Positions 23,815 through 31,580 of a stretch of DNA of 64,000 bases are shown in pieces. This stretch comes from UBA1926 sp002337215 (lineage in GTDB: Bacteria; Planctomycetota; Phycisphaerae; Phycisphaerales; UBA1924). The position numbers and the translations under genes were made by a program. Location of the stretch: the NCBI GenBank assembly GCA_963973795.1, contig CAXBAF010000012.1, positions 47,897 through 111,896 of the forward strand, in the 5' to 3' direction. Each line of letters starts with the position of its first letter. The stretch's first letter is position 1. The notes under the pieces are model-generated. The model was not told the origin of the DNA. It did no database searches and worked only from the letters and a program-made list of their open reading frames with translations.

Positions 23815-25257
23815 TCATTCCATCGGCTTGTCCGCGTGCGGCAGCACGTCGGGCAGCACCTGCACCTCGGTCGTGAACACCAGCGGCAGCGCCTGCCCCT
23901 CGACGCGGAAGCGCGCCTCGACCAGATACGCGACGAAGCCTTCCTCGGGTGTCGCCACCTTCGCGGCGTAGTCACCCAGTTCATCCGCATCGAGCGCCGC
24001 AGGCACCCAGACATCGCCGATCTCTTCGCGCCGGAAGTCGCGGGCCTCCGGGTTCGTCGCGGTCCACAGCGTGACCTTCGTCGGCACGGCGTCTGCGCTG
24101 ACCACCATCCGACCCGGGTCTTGGGGATCGATCGTCCACGAGAGTTCGGGGATCGGGCGATCGTTGATGACCGCCGCGTAGAACCCGAGCGCCGACTGCA
24201 CCGCGTCGAGGTTTCGGTCGATCGCGTGGTCGGCGTTGGGCACGACGCGGAGCCGGGTGAGCCCCGGCAGGTCGCTCAGGAAGTAGCGTGTCGTATCCGG
24301 CAAGAAGTACTCGTCCCCCGCGGCATTGACGATGAACTTGGGCATCGTGAACCGGTCGCGGTAGAGATACGGATCGACGACCTCGCGGAGCGTGCGCGAT
24401 TCGGGCGAGCCGAGCCAGTTGAAGAGTTGCCGGCCCGCGTAGTCGCCGATCGCCGGCGCCCAGAAGCCGTACGCGCCCCAGTGATGCTCGATCATCTCGG
24501 GCAGGTTCATGACGTCGATGACGAGCGGGACGATGCCGCGCACGCGGTCGTCCACGGCCGAAGTCAGCCAGCTCGTCCACCCGCGCTTGCTCGCGCCGGA
24601 GACCACAAACCCGGTGATGTCGATGCCGCCGCCCTCGCCCGTCGCGAGGAACGCCTGGGCGGCGTCCATCGTCGCGACGGCCGACTCGACCATCGCGAGG
24701 TGGATGATCCACGCCGGGTCGCCCGTTCGGCCCGCCGTCGTCCAGGTCTCGGCGAGCAAGTCGTCTTCGTAGCGCCGCTTTCCGTCTCCGTTGAGCACCA
24801 TGGGCTGGTTCGGCACGTTGGGCACCATGACGACGACCGAACCGGTGGAGAGCGCCATCTGCGCCAGCATCCAGTCCATCACGCCCGGCGGGTCTTGCTT
24901 GCGGGTGTTCCCCCCGATGAAGAGCAGCGCGGTCTCCGGTGGCGTGAACGGGCGTGTCTCGTTCCCGTCCCCGCCCGCAAAAACCGGATCCGGCACGACG
25001 ATCTGCACCATGTGCGTCCACGCGGGGTGGCTCACCTCATCTTCATCGCGCCAGGTCTGGCTCGTCAGATCGAGGACGTACCCCTTCACGCCCTCGCCCT
25101 CGTACGTCTTCACGAGCGACCACGCGAACGAATCGTCGCGTTCGGCCGTGTACCGGTCGAGCAGTGAGTTCGTCACCACCGCGTTCGCGTCGGCCCCGCC
25201 TCCGGCACACGCGGCAGCGGACAGGATTGCAACAGCAACAGCGAACGGCGTCTTCAC
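23815..25257 (-). CDS. PhoPQ-activated pathogenicity-related (PqaA-type) protein
   Basis: A 480-aa exported alpha/beta-hydrolase-like protein of the PhoPQ-activated/PqaA family, whose role in environmental bacteria is unknown. The start is GTG at 25257: GGAGGT lies 7 bases upstream and the signal peptide (TPFAVAVAILSAAACAGGG) begins right after; an upstream ATG would add 30 residues with no signal. A lipobox-like AAAC may mean a lipoprotein. Family landmarks are a WTHMVQIVVPD strand, LLFIGGNTRK, the nucleophile-elbow-like FVVSGASKRGWTSWL, VIDVMNLPEMIEHHW and FIVNAAGDEYFLPDT, with a later PNADHAI His segment. The Ser, Asp and His of these three segments are the likely catalytic triad. It follows scpA by 93 bases on the same strand. 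Confidence 0.85.
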   Translation of the reverse strand: MKTPFAVAVAILSAAACAGGGADANAVVTNSLLDRYTAERDDSFAWSLVKTYEGEGVKGYVLDLTSQTWRDEDEVSHPAWTHMVQIVVPDPVFAGGDGNETRPFTPPETALLFIGGNTRKQDPPGVMDWMLAQMALSTGSVVVMVPNVPNQPMVLNGDGKRRYEDDLLAETWTTAGRTGDPAWIIHLAMVESAVATMDAAQAFLATGEGGGIDITGFVVSGASKRGWTSWLTSAVDDRVRGIVPLVIDVMNLPEMIEHHWGAYGFWAPAIGDYAGRQLFNWLGSPESRTLREVVDPYLYRDRFTMPKFIVNAAGDEYFLPDTTRYFLSDLPGLTRLRVVPNADHAIDRNLDAVQSALGFYAAVINDRPIPELSWTIDPQDPGRMVVSADAVPTKVTLWTATNPEARDFRREEIGDVWVPAALDADELGDYAAKVATPEEGFVAYLVEARFRVEGQALPLVFTTEVQVLPDVLPHADKPME

Positions 25258-25350
25258 GATCGGTACCTCCGGCGTCAGCGTACCCCGGAGACCCGACGCC
25301 GAGGCAGATTCGAGATTCCCAACACGCCCGGCGGCAGGGCGCCGCACCGG

Positions 25351-26214
25351 TCAGCTCGAATAGTCATCGCTCATCGACGATCGCACGACGCTGCCCTCGT
25401 CCTCATGGCTGTCCTCGTGCACGGGGGGCGTCCGCGCCTCGAGCACGATCGCGCCCTTGACGCCCGATTCGTCCTGCTCCTGGTGGAAGCTCAGCCGCTG
25501 CTCGCGGATCAGGCTCAGCATCGCGAGGAAGAGCCCGACCATCTCGCCGCGCGTCCGCCCATGCAGCACGCCGAACAGCGTGAGCTGTCCCCCGGTTCCC
25601 GATTCCGAGCGCACGCGTTCCAAGATGTCCTCGGCGTGGATCTCGATGGGCGTGTCGTCGCTGACGACCTCGTGCTCGCCCAGCCGATCCATGTTCACGC
25701 TGTCGGCGATCCGGCGGAACGCCTCGAACAGGTCGAGCAGGTCCAGGTCCTCGAGTTCGGGGTCGTCCATCGACTCGAAGGCTTCCTTGAGTTCGTCAGC
25801 AGACACACCCGCGGGCGCCGCCGGGAACCGGGCCTCCCAGTCGTCCTTGTGCCGCTCGAGGGCGTCCGCCGCGTCTCGGTACTTCTTGTACTCGAGCAGC
25901 TGCGCGACCAGTTCCGCCCTCGGGTCGGGCGCGTTCTCGTCGCGCTCGGCCGTTGCCTCGTCGCCCTCGGATTCCCGGCCCGCCATCCCCACGACCCGGC
26001 TCTTGAGCTCCATCAGCGTCGCCGCCATCACCAGAAACTCACCCGCGAGATCGATGTCGATCGCGTCGATGTGCTCCAGATACGCGAGGTACTGGTCCGC
26101 GATCGTCGTGACCGGTATCTGCGTGATCTCCACCTCCGCCCGGCGGATCAGGTAGAGCAGCAGGTCCATCGGGCCTTCGAACGCATCGAGATGGACGCGG
26201 TACTCGGTGGTCAA
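25351..26214 (-). CDS. scpA: Segregation and condensation protein A (ScpA)
   Basis: ScpA, 287 aa, the kleisin that bridges SMC heads with ScpB for chromosome compaction and segregation. The frame continues far upstream without similarity to the family, and no ATG lies near the true N-terminus. A TTG at 26214 has GGAGAG about 8 bases upstream and gives LTTEYRVHLDAFEGPMDLLL, which matches the usual ScpA start. The family pattern continues with LIRRAEVEITQIPVTTIADQ, YLEHIDAIDIDLAGEFLVMA and ATLMELKSR. The C-terminal winged-helix part includes FGVLHGRTRGEMVGLFLAMLSLI. scpB and smc are not next to it. It is divergent from the isomerase gene by 72 bases. Confidence 0.88.
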   Translation of the reverse strand: MTTEYRVHLDAFEGPMDLLLYLIRRAEVEITQIPVTTIADQYLAYLEHIDAIDIDLAGEFLVMAATLMELKSRVVGMAGRESEGDEATAERDENAPDPRAELVAQLLEYKKYRDAADALERHKDDWEARFPAAPAGVSADELKEAFESMDDPELEDLDLLDLFEAFRRIADSVNMDRLGEHEVVSDDTPIEIHAEDILERVRSESGTGGQLTLFGVLHGRTRGEMVGLFLAMLSLIREQRLSFHQEQDESGVKGAIVLEARTPPVHEDSHEDEGSVVRSSMSDDYSS

Positions 26215-26286
26215 ATCGGGGTCTCTCCGTCCCGGCGGGTCGCGGCCCCGCCGTTTCCGTCGTTCCGGGCAGTGTACCCTTCCCCG

Positions 26287-27372
26287 ATGAAGGGAACAGC
26301 CCAAAAGACCGAGCCGAGCCCGGGTTCGCAGGCCGAGTCGGCCTTCGCCGCGAAGGTCCTCACCGACGAGGCGGACGCGATCCGTCGAGCCGCCGACGCG
26401 CTGCTGGGCTCCCACGCCGCCGACTTTGCCCGCGCCGTCGATCTCATCGAGAAGGCCACCAGCGCTGGTGGCACGGTGCTCGTCAGCGGGCTCGGCAAAT
26501 CGGGGCTTGTCGGCCAGAAGATCGCCGCGACCATGTCGTCGCTCGGCATCCCCGCCCACGCCGTCCATCCGACCGAGGCGGCGCACGGCGATCTGGGCCG
26601 GTTCCGTTCCGCCGATGTCGCGATCTGCATCAGCCACTCGGGGGAGACCGAGGAGGTCTGTGCGCTCGCCGCGATCCTCAAGCAGGACGGGCTGCCGATC
26701 ATCGCGATCACGAGGGGCAGGCCCGATCAGAGCGATGCAGCGCAGGCCCCCTCCGGGCTCGAGCGGCTCGCCGACGCGACCCTCGCCGAGCTCGTCGACG
26801 ACGAAGCCGCCAGGGATTTCGAGGGTCAGTCCCTCGTCGCCCCAACCAGCAGCACCACGGTCACTCTCGCGCTGGGCGACGCCCTCGCTCTCGCGGTTGC
26901 CCGCCGGCGTTCGTTCACCGATCAGGATTTCCAGCGCCGCCACCCCGGGGGCCAACTGGGCGGCCTGCTCCGCCCCATCACCGAGCTTCTGCGCTTCAAG
27001 GCGGGCGAGAACCTCCCGCTCATCGAACCGACCGAGACCATCACCGACGCGCTCGAGCACGCCGCGACGATCGAGCGCCGCCCCGGCGCGATGCTGATCG
27101 TCGAGCCCGGCTCGGGCGTCCTCGCGGGGATCTTCACCGACTCCGACCTCCGCCGCCTTGTCCGCCGAGACCGCGCCGCCCTCGACCGACCGATCAGCGA
27201 CGCGATGACCGCATCCCCGCGATCCCTCCCCGACACCGCCCTCGCCCGCGACGCCGTCGCGATGATCCGCGAGCACCGGCAAGACGAGATCCCCGTCGTC
27301 GATGCCGAAGGCAAACCCGTCGGCCTCCTCGACGTCCAGGACCTCATCGCCATGAAACTCGTCAAAGACTGA
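26287..27372 (+). CDS. kdsD: D-arabinose-5-phosphate isomerase, KdsD/KpsF family
   Basis: Arabinose-5-phosphate isomerase of 361 aa, converting D-ribulose-5-phosphate to D-arabinose-5-phosphate for Kdo synthesis in LPS or capsule. The SIS domain (about 35-225) holds GTVLVSGLGKSGLVGQKIAAT, EAAHGDLGRF and the CISHSGETEEV sugar-binding loop; HPGGQLGG near 220 is the family signature. Two CBS domains follow (about 238-361), the second ending in GKPVGLLDVQDLIAMKLV. The SIS domain carries an insert near 150-175 relative to the E. coli enzyme. With lpxC, lpxD and the LPS-kinase-like gene it supports a Kdo-containing LPS. The symbol could equally be kpsF. Confidence 0.9.
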   Translation: MKGTAQKTEPSPGSQAESAFAAKVLTDEADAIRRAADALLGSHAADFARAVDLIEKATSAGGTVLVSGLGKSGLVGQKIAATMSSLGIPAHAVHPTEAAHGDLGRFRSADVAICISHSGETEEVCALAAILKQDGLPIIAITRGRPDQSDAAQAPSGLERLADATLAELVDDEAARDFEGQSLVAPTSSTTVTLALGDALALAVARRRSFTDQDFQRRHPGGQLGGLLRPITELLRFKAGENLPLIEPTETITDALEHAATIERRPGAMLIVEPGSGVLAGIFTDSDLRRLVRRDRAALDRPISDAMTASPRSLPDTALARDAVAMIREHRQDEIPVVDAEGKPVGLLDVQDLIAMKLVKD

Positions 27373-27420
27373 AACTCGTCAAGGGCCGGGCCCACAAGCC
27401 CTGCTCGGCAACGGGATCAA

Positions 27421-27457
27421 AACGAGAAAACGGCCCGGGGCGAGATGACCCGGGCCG
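27421..27457 (-). terminator. Terminator of the HU gene
   Basis: A perfect 9-bp stem CGGCCCGGG (27431-27439) / CCCGGGCCG (27449-27457) with a 9-nt loop. On the minus strand it is followed by TTTTCTCGTTTT. It lies ~90 bases after the stop of the HU gene; it could also close the convergent kdsD transcript. Confidence 0.75.
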
Positions 27458-27548
27458 CGTGGTGGGAGATCGAATCCTGACGATCAGTCAGTCGCTGATC
27501 GATTCATCGTCGCGGAAGCTGATCGGGCGACCCGATCAGGCGACCCGA

Positions 27549-27965
27549 TTAGGCAACCAGATCCTTCAGGCCCTTCATCGGGCGGACCTTGACCACATTG
27601 CGGGCCGGCTTGGCCTTGAACATGACCTCTTCCTTGGTGAACGGGTTGATGCCCTTGCGGGCCTTCGTCGCCGGCTTGCGCTGCACGGTGACCTTCATCA
27701 TGCCGGGCACGGTGAACGCCCCGGCCGCGCCCTTCTTGAGGTCCGCCTGGATCATGGTGCCCATCGTGTCGAAGACGGTGGCGGCCTGCTTCTTCGTGAT
27801 CCCCGCGTGATCGGCAAGAATGGTCAGGATCTCGCTCTTCGTGCGCGGCTTCTCCTTGGCGCTGGTGATCCGGGCCGGCTTGTGCGCGGCCGGGGCGGCG
27901 GCGCGGGCCGCGGGCTTCTTCGCGACCTTCTTGGTGGTCTTCTTCTTGGTGGTCTTCTTGGCCAT
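27549..27965 (-). CDS. HU-family DNA-binding protein with Lys-rich N-terminal tail
   Basis: HU/IHF-type nucleoid protein of 138 aa, versus ~90 aa for classical HU. The extra length is an N-terminal tail of ~35 residues made of Lys, Ala, Thr and Pro (MAKKTTKKKTTKKVAKKPAA), similar in style to eukaryotic histone H1 tails. The HU fold follows: SEILTILADHAGITKKQAATVF, then beta-strands with AAGAFTVPGMMKVTVQRKPA and RKGINPFTKEEVMFKAKPA (the DNA-contacting arm), ending RNVVKVRPMKGLKDLV. It probably binds DNA without sequence preference and helps compact the nucleoid. The start at 27965 is followed directly by the tail and gives the shortest sensible protein. It is a single-gene unit with its own terminator. 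Confidence 0.92.
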   Translation of the reverse strand: MAKKTTKKKTTKKVAKKPAARAAAPAAHKPARITSAKEKPRTKSEILTILADHAGITKKQAATVFDTMGTMIQADLKKGAAGAFTVPGMMKVTVQRKPATKARKGINPFTKEEVMFKAKPARNVVKVRPMKGLKDLVA

Positions 27966-28140
27966 GGTGTGAAACTCCGAGTAGTGGTTCGCTCGGCCTC
28001 TCCATCCGGCCGAGAACGACGACAATATCGGTCCTACTTCCCGTTTCGCCCTATTTTTCAAGAGTTTTTTGCGCACCCGCCCAAAAACACCCTTCAAAAC
28101 AGCACGATGCGGGCGTCAGCGCCCGGCCGAACCGGCGCGT

Positions 28141-28893
28141 TCACGCCGCCGCAGGCGACCGGTCAGCACGCTCCGAAGCCAGCTCGACAACCAGCGGGGC
28201 ATGGTCAGAAAGCCTTGTTTTCAGGGCATTCTGCCCATATTCCGCCCCTCGCACCGCGCCCGCGAGCGAGCCGCTCACGAGCGCATGATCCAGCCGGAAC
28301 GCGCCGCCGGCGTGGCTGATCCATGAACCCTGCCTCGCCCGCGCGCCGTGCACGGCCCGCCACGCGTCGATGTACCCCATCGACACCAATTCGCCCAGCA
28401 ACGCGGTGCACGAGAACGTCGCGCCCGCCTCGTCGAGCCGGTGCCGACCGGTGTTCAGATCCCCCAGCACGACGTGCCGGCCGTGCCGCGCCGCGCGCGC
28501 ACGCCGCAACAAGGCGCGCCACACCGCCGTCCGCGCGGCCATCCCGCCGGTGTCGCTCCGCCGCGCGTCGGGGATGTGCGCCGCGGTGACGCCCGTCCCG
28601 CAGGCGAGTTCGACCGTCAGCAGCCTCGCGCGCAGCCCGCCCAGTTCGTCGTGCGTGTCCACGCGGGTCATCGGCGTGCGCGACGCCACGAACACCAGGT
28701 TCTCGCCGGGTTTCCCCGACGCGTGCGCCTGGTGTTTCCAGCCGTGGTCGGCCAGGACGGCCCGCAGCGCTCCGCCCCGTGCCCGCCGGAACTCGGTGAT
28801 CGCGATCACGTCCGGTGCCCAGTCGAGCAGCGCGAGCCCGATCCAGGGCAGGCGGTTCGCCCCGCCCCCGTGCATGATGTTCCAGGTCAGCAT
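28141..28893 (-). CDS. Endonuclease/exonuclease/phosphatase-family protein
   Basis: EEP-fold (DNase I-like) protein of 250 aa. It starts MLTWNIMHGGG, the family's first strand with the metal-site Asn; a GTG two codons upstream could be the true start. Other family elements are the metal-binding ITEFRR (Glu), VTAAHIPD, VVLGDLNTGRH (GDxN active-site Asp/Asn), FRLDHALVS (the RIDHILVS-like motif) and LSDHAPLVVE (the terminal SDHxP His). All catalytic positions look intact. Substrates in this superfamily range from DNA and RNA to phospholipids and phosphoinositides and cannot be told from sequence. It is divergent from the hydroxyacid dehydrogenase gene. Confidence 0.85.
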   Translation of the reverse strand: MLTWNIMHGGGANRLPWIGLALLDWAPDVIAITEFRRARGGALRAVLADHGWKHQAHASGKPGENLVFVASRTPMTRVDTHDELGGLRARLLTVELACGTGVTAAHIPDARRSDTGGMAARTAVWRALLRRARAARHGRHVVLGDLNTGRHRLDEAGATFSCTALLGELVSMGYIDAWRAVHGARARQGSWISHAGGAFRLDHALVSGSLAGAVRGAEYGQNALKTRLSDHAPLVVELASERADRSPAAA

Positions 28894-28983
28894 CTTCACG
28901 CGTCGCGCTCGCAGTCGGGCCCAGGGTCGCGGGGCGGGCCCGTGCGCACGGTGCCGTGCGACGAGCCCGGCTAGCCTACCCAC

Positions 28984-29979
28984 ATGACCGACCAGACGCC
29001 ATCGAAAACCCCGATCGTCGCCGTCTCCCGTGCCGTCCCCGGCACGCTCGAAGTCCCCGGTGCCGAGGTGCGCACCCTGGGCGACACCCACCCCGCGCCC
29101 GAAGACCTCCGCCGGTTCATCGCGGGCGCGGACATTCTGGTGAGCATGTTCGCCGACAAGGTCGACGCCGCGATGCTCGACGCCGCGGGCGAGGGCCTCA
29201 AGGGCGTCTGCAATTTCGCCGTGGGATTCAATAACATCGATCTGGACGCGTGCCGCGAACGGGGCGTTCAGGTGACCAACACCCCGGACGCCGTGACCGA
29301 GGGCACCGCCGACATCGCCTGGATGCTCGTTCTCGCGGTCGCCCGCAGGCTCATCGAGGGGGACCGCTTCGCGCGCACGGGCGCGTGGAAAGCAAACGGC
29401 CCGCTCGGCATGGGCGAGTTCATGGGCATGGACCTGACCGGGCGCACACTCCTGATCGTCGGCGCGGGCCGGATCGGCTACGCGGTCGCCGCACGCGCCA
29501 CGGCGTGGGGCATGCGCATCCTCTACACCGCCCGCAGCCGGCACTGGAACTTCGAGCTCGCCCCGCTCGCGGGCGAGCGTGTCGAACTCGACGACGGGCT
29601 CGCTCGGGCTGACGTTGTCAGCGTGCACACGCCGCTGACCGACCAGACGCGCCACCTCATCGACGCCCGCCGGCTGGGGCTCATGAAGAAGACCGCGATC
29701 CTCGTCAACACGGCGCGGGGCCCGGTGATCGACGAGGCCGCGCTGGCCGAGGCGCTGGCGAACAAGCAGATCTGGGGGGCGGGGCTGGACGTCTTTGAGC
29801 GCGAGCCCGAGATCCACCCGGGTCTGGTGGGTCTCGACAACGTGACGATGACGCCCCACATCGGGTCCGCCGAGGTCCGTTTCCGCGAGGCGATGACGCA
29901 GATGGTGGCCGACAACGCCGGCGCGATCCTCAGGGGTGAGACCCCGCCGAATCTCGTTTCTGCGCCCAGAGTCTCGTAG
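28984..29979 (+). CDS. D-isomer-specific 2-hydroxyacid dehydrogenase (glyoxylate/hydroxypyruvate reductase-like)
   Basis: NAD(P)-dependent 2-hydroxyacid dehydrogenase, 331 aa. The nucleotide-binding motif is GAGRIGYAVAARA (near residue 160). The catalytic residues are in place: Arg in NTARGPVIDE, Glu in DVFEREPE and His in TPHIGSAE. The substrate region VGFNNIDLDACRERGVQVTNTP matches glyoxylate/hydroxypyruvate and D-glycerate dehydrogenases, so reduction of glyoxylate or hydroxypyruvate is the best guess. The ATG at 28984 has no clear Shine-Dalgarno. Its stop lies 13 bases before the chosen start of the sigma-factor gene, so the two may be co-transcribed. Confidence 0.88.
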   Translation: MTDQTPSKTPIVAVSRAVPGTLEVPGAEVRTLGDTHPAPEDLRRFIAGADILVSMFADKVDAAMLDAAGEGLKGVCNFAVGFNNIDLDACRERGVQVTNTPDAVTEGTADIAWMLVLAVARRLIEGDRFARTGAWKANGPLGMGEFMGMDLTGRTLLIVGAGRIGYAVAARATAWGMRILYTARSRHWNFELAPLAGERVELDDGLARADVVSVHTPLTDQTRHLIDARRLGLMKKTAILVNTARGPVIDEAALAEALANKQIWGAGLDVFEREPEIHPGLVGLDNVTMTPHIGSAEVRFREAMTQMVADNAGAILRGETPPNLVSAPRVS

Positions 29980-29992
29980 GCTTGCGGCACGG

Positions 29993-30631
29993 ATGGCACG
30001 CCAGCGCGCACAATCCCGGCTCTCCCCCGAGGCGTTCAGCGATGCCTATCGGTCGGCCTACCCGTCGCTGTTGATGGTGGCGCGAGCGCAGGGCGCGCGC
30101 GACGAGGCGGACGATGTCGTTCAGAAGGCCGCGATCGTTGCGCTCGAACGGCTCGACCGATTCGACGCGGGGACGAACTTCAACGCGTGGATGAGCGCGA
30201 TCGTGCGCGGCGTCGCCCGCAACCACCGCCGGGGCCGGAAGCGCGCCGACGAACGGATCCTCCGGCTCGCCAACGCCGAGACCATCGAGCGCGATCCCTA
30301 TCGTGACACCCAGTCCGGGAGCCCGACCGAGAACCCGCGCGTCCGGCCCGGACACGGCGGCGATCGGGGCGATGGCGGGCCCGCAACGCTGCGGATCGAC
30401 TATCCCGACGGATTCCGCGAAGATCTCCGCAACGCCGTGGATGCGCTCGGACCTGTTCAGGGGGCATGCCTCGTGCTGCGGGTCGTCCACGGGCACGGCT
30501 ACGACGAGATCGCGGCGATGCTCGAGATCCCGGCGGCAACGGCGCGGAGCCATGTCTTCAGGGCCAGGGCGGCGCTCGCCGCGAAGCTGGACGGAAAGGA
30601 CGCTGCGATGGAAGGAGGTTCTGATGCGTGA
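29993..30631 (+). CDS. ECF-type RNA polymerase sigma factor
   Basis: Sigma-70 family protein of the extracytoplasmic-function type, 212 aa. Region 2 is seen in ARDEADDVVQKAAIVALERL and FNAWMSAIVRGVARNHRR (-10 recognition and melting). Region 4 is at the end: LRVVHGHGYDEIAAMLEIP followed by ATARSHVFRARAALAAKL (-35 recognition HTH). Between them is a Pro/Gly/Arg-rich linker of ~50 residues, longer than usual. I chose the ATG at 29993; another at 29936 would overlap the preceding gene by 44 bases. Its last codons overlap the start of a predicted anti-sigma gene, a typical regulatory pair. The signal sensed is unknown. Confidence 0.85.
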   Translation: MARQRAQSRLSPEAFSDAYRSAYPSLLMVARAQGARDEADDVVQKAAIVALERLDRFDAGTNFNAWMSAIVRGVARNHRRGRKRADERILRLANAETIERDPYRDTQSGSPTENPRVRPGHGGDRGDGGPATLRIDYPDGFREDLRNAVDALGPVQGACLVLRVVHGHGYDEIAAMLEIPAATARSHVFRARAALAAKLDGKDAAMEGGSDA

Positions 30632-31391
30632 GGGAACCTTCGACGAGCGCGCGAACGCGTACCTCGACGGTGAGCTCTCCGCCGCCGAGACCGCGGCCTT
30701 CGAGGCCGAGATGCGCCGTGACCCCGATTTGGCAAAGGCTGTCGGCAACGTGCGCACGATCGAGGCCGGGCTGCGGGAAGTGTTCGGCGAACAGGCCGGG
30801 TCGGCCGGGTCGATCGAGCCGCCTCCGGATCCGCTGGAGTTCGCGGGTGCTCGCCGCGCCGCGGCGTCGAGCTCGCCTCGCGGCTGGTTGCCGTACGCGG
30901 TGGCCGCGGCGTTGCTGCTCGCGACGGCTGGGGTCTGGATGAGGATCGGATCGGGGACGGTGTACGAGGTCCCCAGCGCGGCGTTCATCTACCGGCAGGC
31001 CGCCACGAATCTCGAGCCGGCGGTGGTGTGCGACACCCCCGAGAAGTTCCTCGACTACACCACAACGACGCTCGACGAGCCGATCGGCGCGGACTTCACG
31101 CTCGCGGCGAACGTCGGCGTCTCGCTCGTGGGCTGGGACGTGCTCGGGGGCGACTACAACCCGGGCGCGTCCGACGACCTGCCCCGGCTGCTCTACGCGC
31201 GATCACCCGACGGCACACCGATCGTCGTCTACTTCCGCGAGAAGGGGCACGGCGAGCCCGATCGGGTCGCGCCTCCCGGGGGGGCGTCGGCGCCGGTCCG
31301 GGTCCACACCAAGCGGTTCGGCGGGGTGACGGCCTACGAGATCTCACCTCTCGATCAGCCGGTGGTGCTGGGTCTGCTCGACCGCGAGTGA
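30624..31391 (+). CDS. Predicted membrane anti-sigma factor
   Basis: A 255-aa protein that probably holds the upstream ECF sigma factor inactive. The start at 30624 follows AAGGAGG and overlaps the sigma gene by 8 bases. The N-terminal ~50 residues resemble anti-sigma domains (ANAYLDGELSAAETAAFEAE, then MRRDPDLAKAVGNVRTIE), without a visible zinc-binding H-x3-C-x2-C. One transmembrane helix follows (WLPYAVAAALLLATAGVWM, about 91-109). The ~140-residue exterior domain (VVCDTPEKFLDYTT through VGWDVLGGDYNPG and VVYFREKGHGEPD) is probably the sensor. No protease site is obvious. Confidence 0.8.
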   Translation: MREGTFDERANAYLDGELSAAETAAFEAEMRRDPDLAKAVGNVRTIEAGLREVFGEQAGSAGSIEPPPDPLEFAGARRAAASSSPRGWLPYAVAAALLLATAGVWMRIGSGTVYEVPSAAFIYRQAATNLEPAVVCDTPEKFLDYTTTTLDEPIGADFTLAANVGVSLVGWDVLGGDYNPGASDDLPRLLYARSPDGTPIVVYFREKGHGEPDRVAPPGGASAPVRVHTKRFGGVTAYEISPLDQPVVLGLLDRE

Positions 31392-31450
31392 GGCGGGCGG
31401 AACCGCGAGTCGGGTGACCGACACGGCTGAGCTCACAAAGCCGAGCGCAC

Positions 31451-31478
31451 AAAGAAGGCCCGGGGAAGTCCCCGGGCC
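31451..31478 (-). terminator. Terminator of haloperoxidase gene
   Basis: A perfect 9-bp stem GGCCCGGGG (31457-31465) / CCCCGGGCC (31470-31478) with a 4-nt loop. On the minus strand it is followed by TTCTTTGTGCGC, the same tail as the transketolase terminator. It lies ~100 bases downstream of the minus-strand gene ending at 31581 and may also serve the anti-sigma gene. Confidence 0.75.
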
Positions 31479-31580
31479 CTCCGCATGCGCTCTTCTCATC
31501 CGCCCTTCTCGACCCGCACTTCGCAGTGGTGTTTCGCCGTGCGGGCATGCACGCTCGGCGGGGTCAACGCGGATCGCCTC

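Noticed and set aside
26215..27282. Long N-terminal extension of the scpA frame
   Set aside because: It runs antisense through the kdsD gene; ScpA homology starts right after the TTG at 26214 with a ribosome-binding site.
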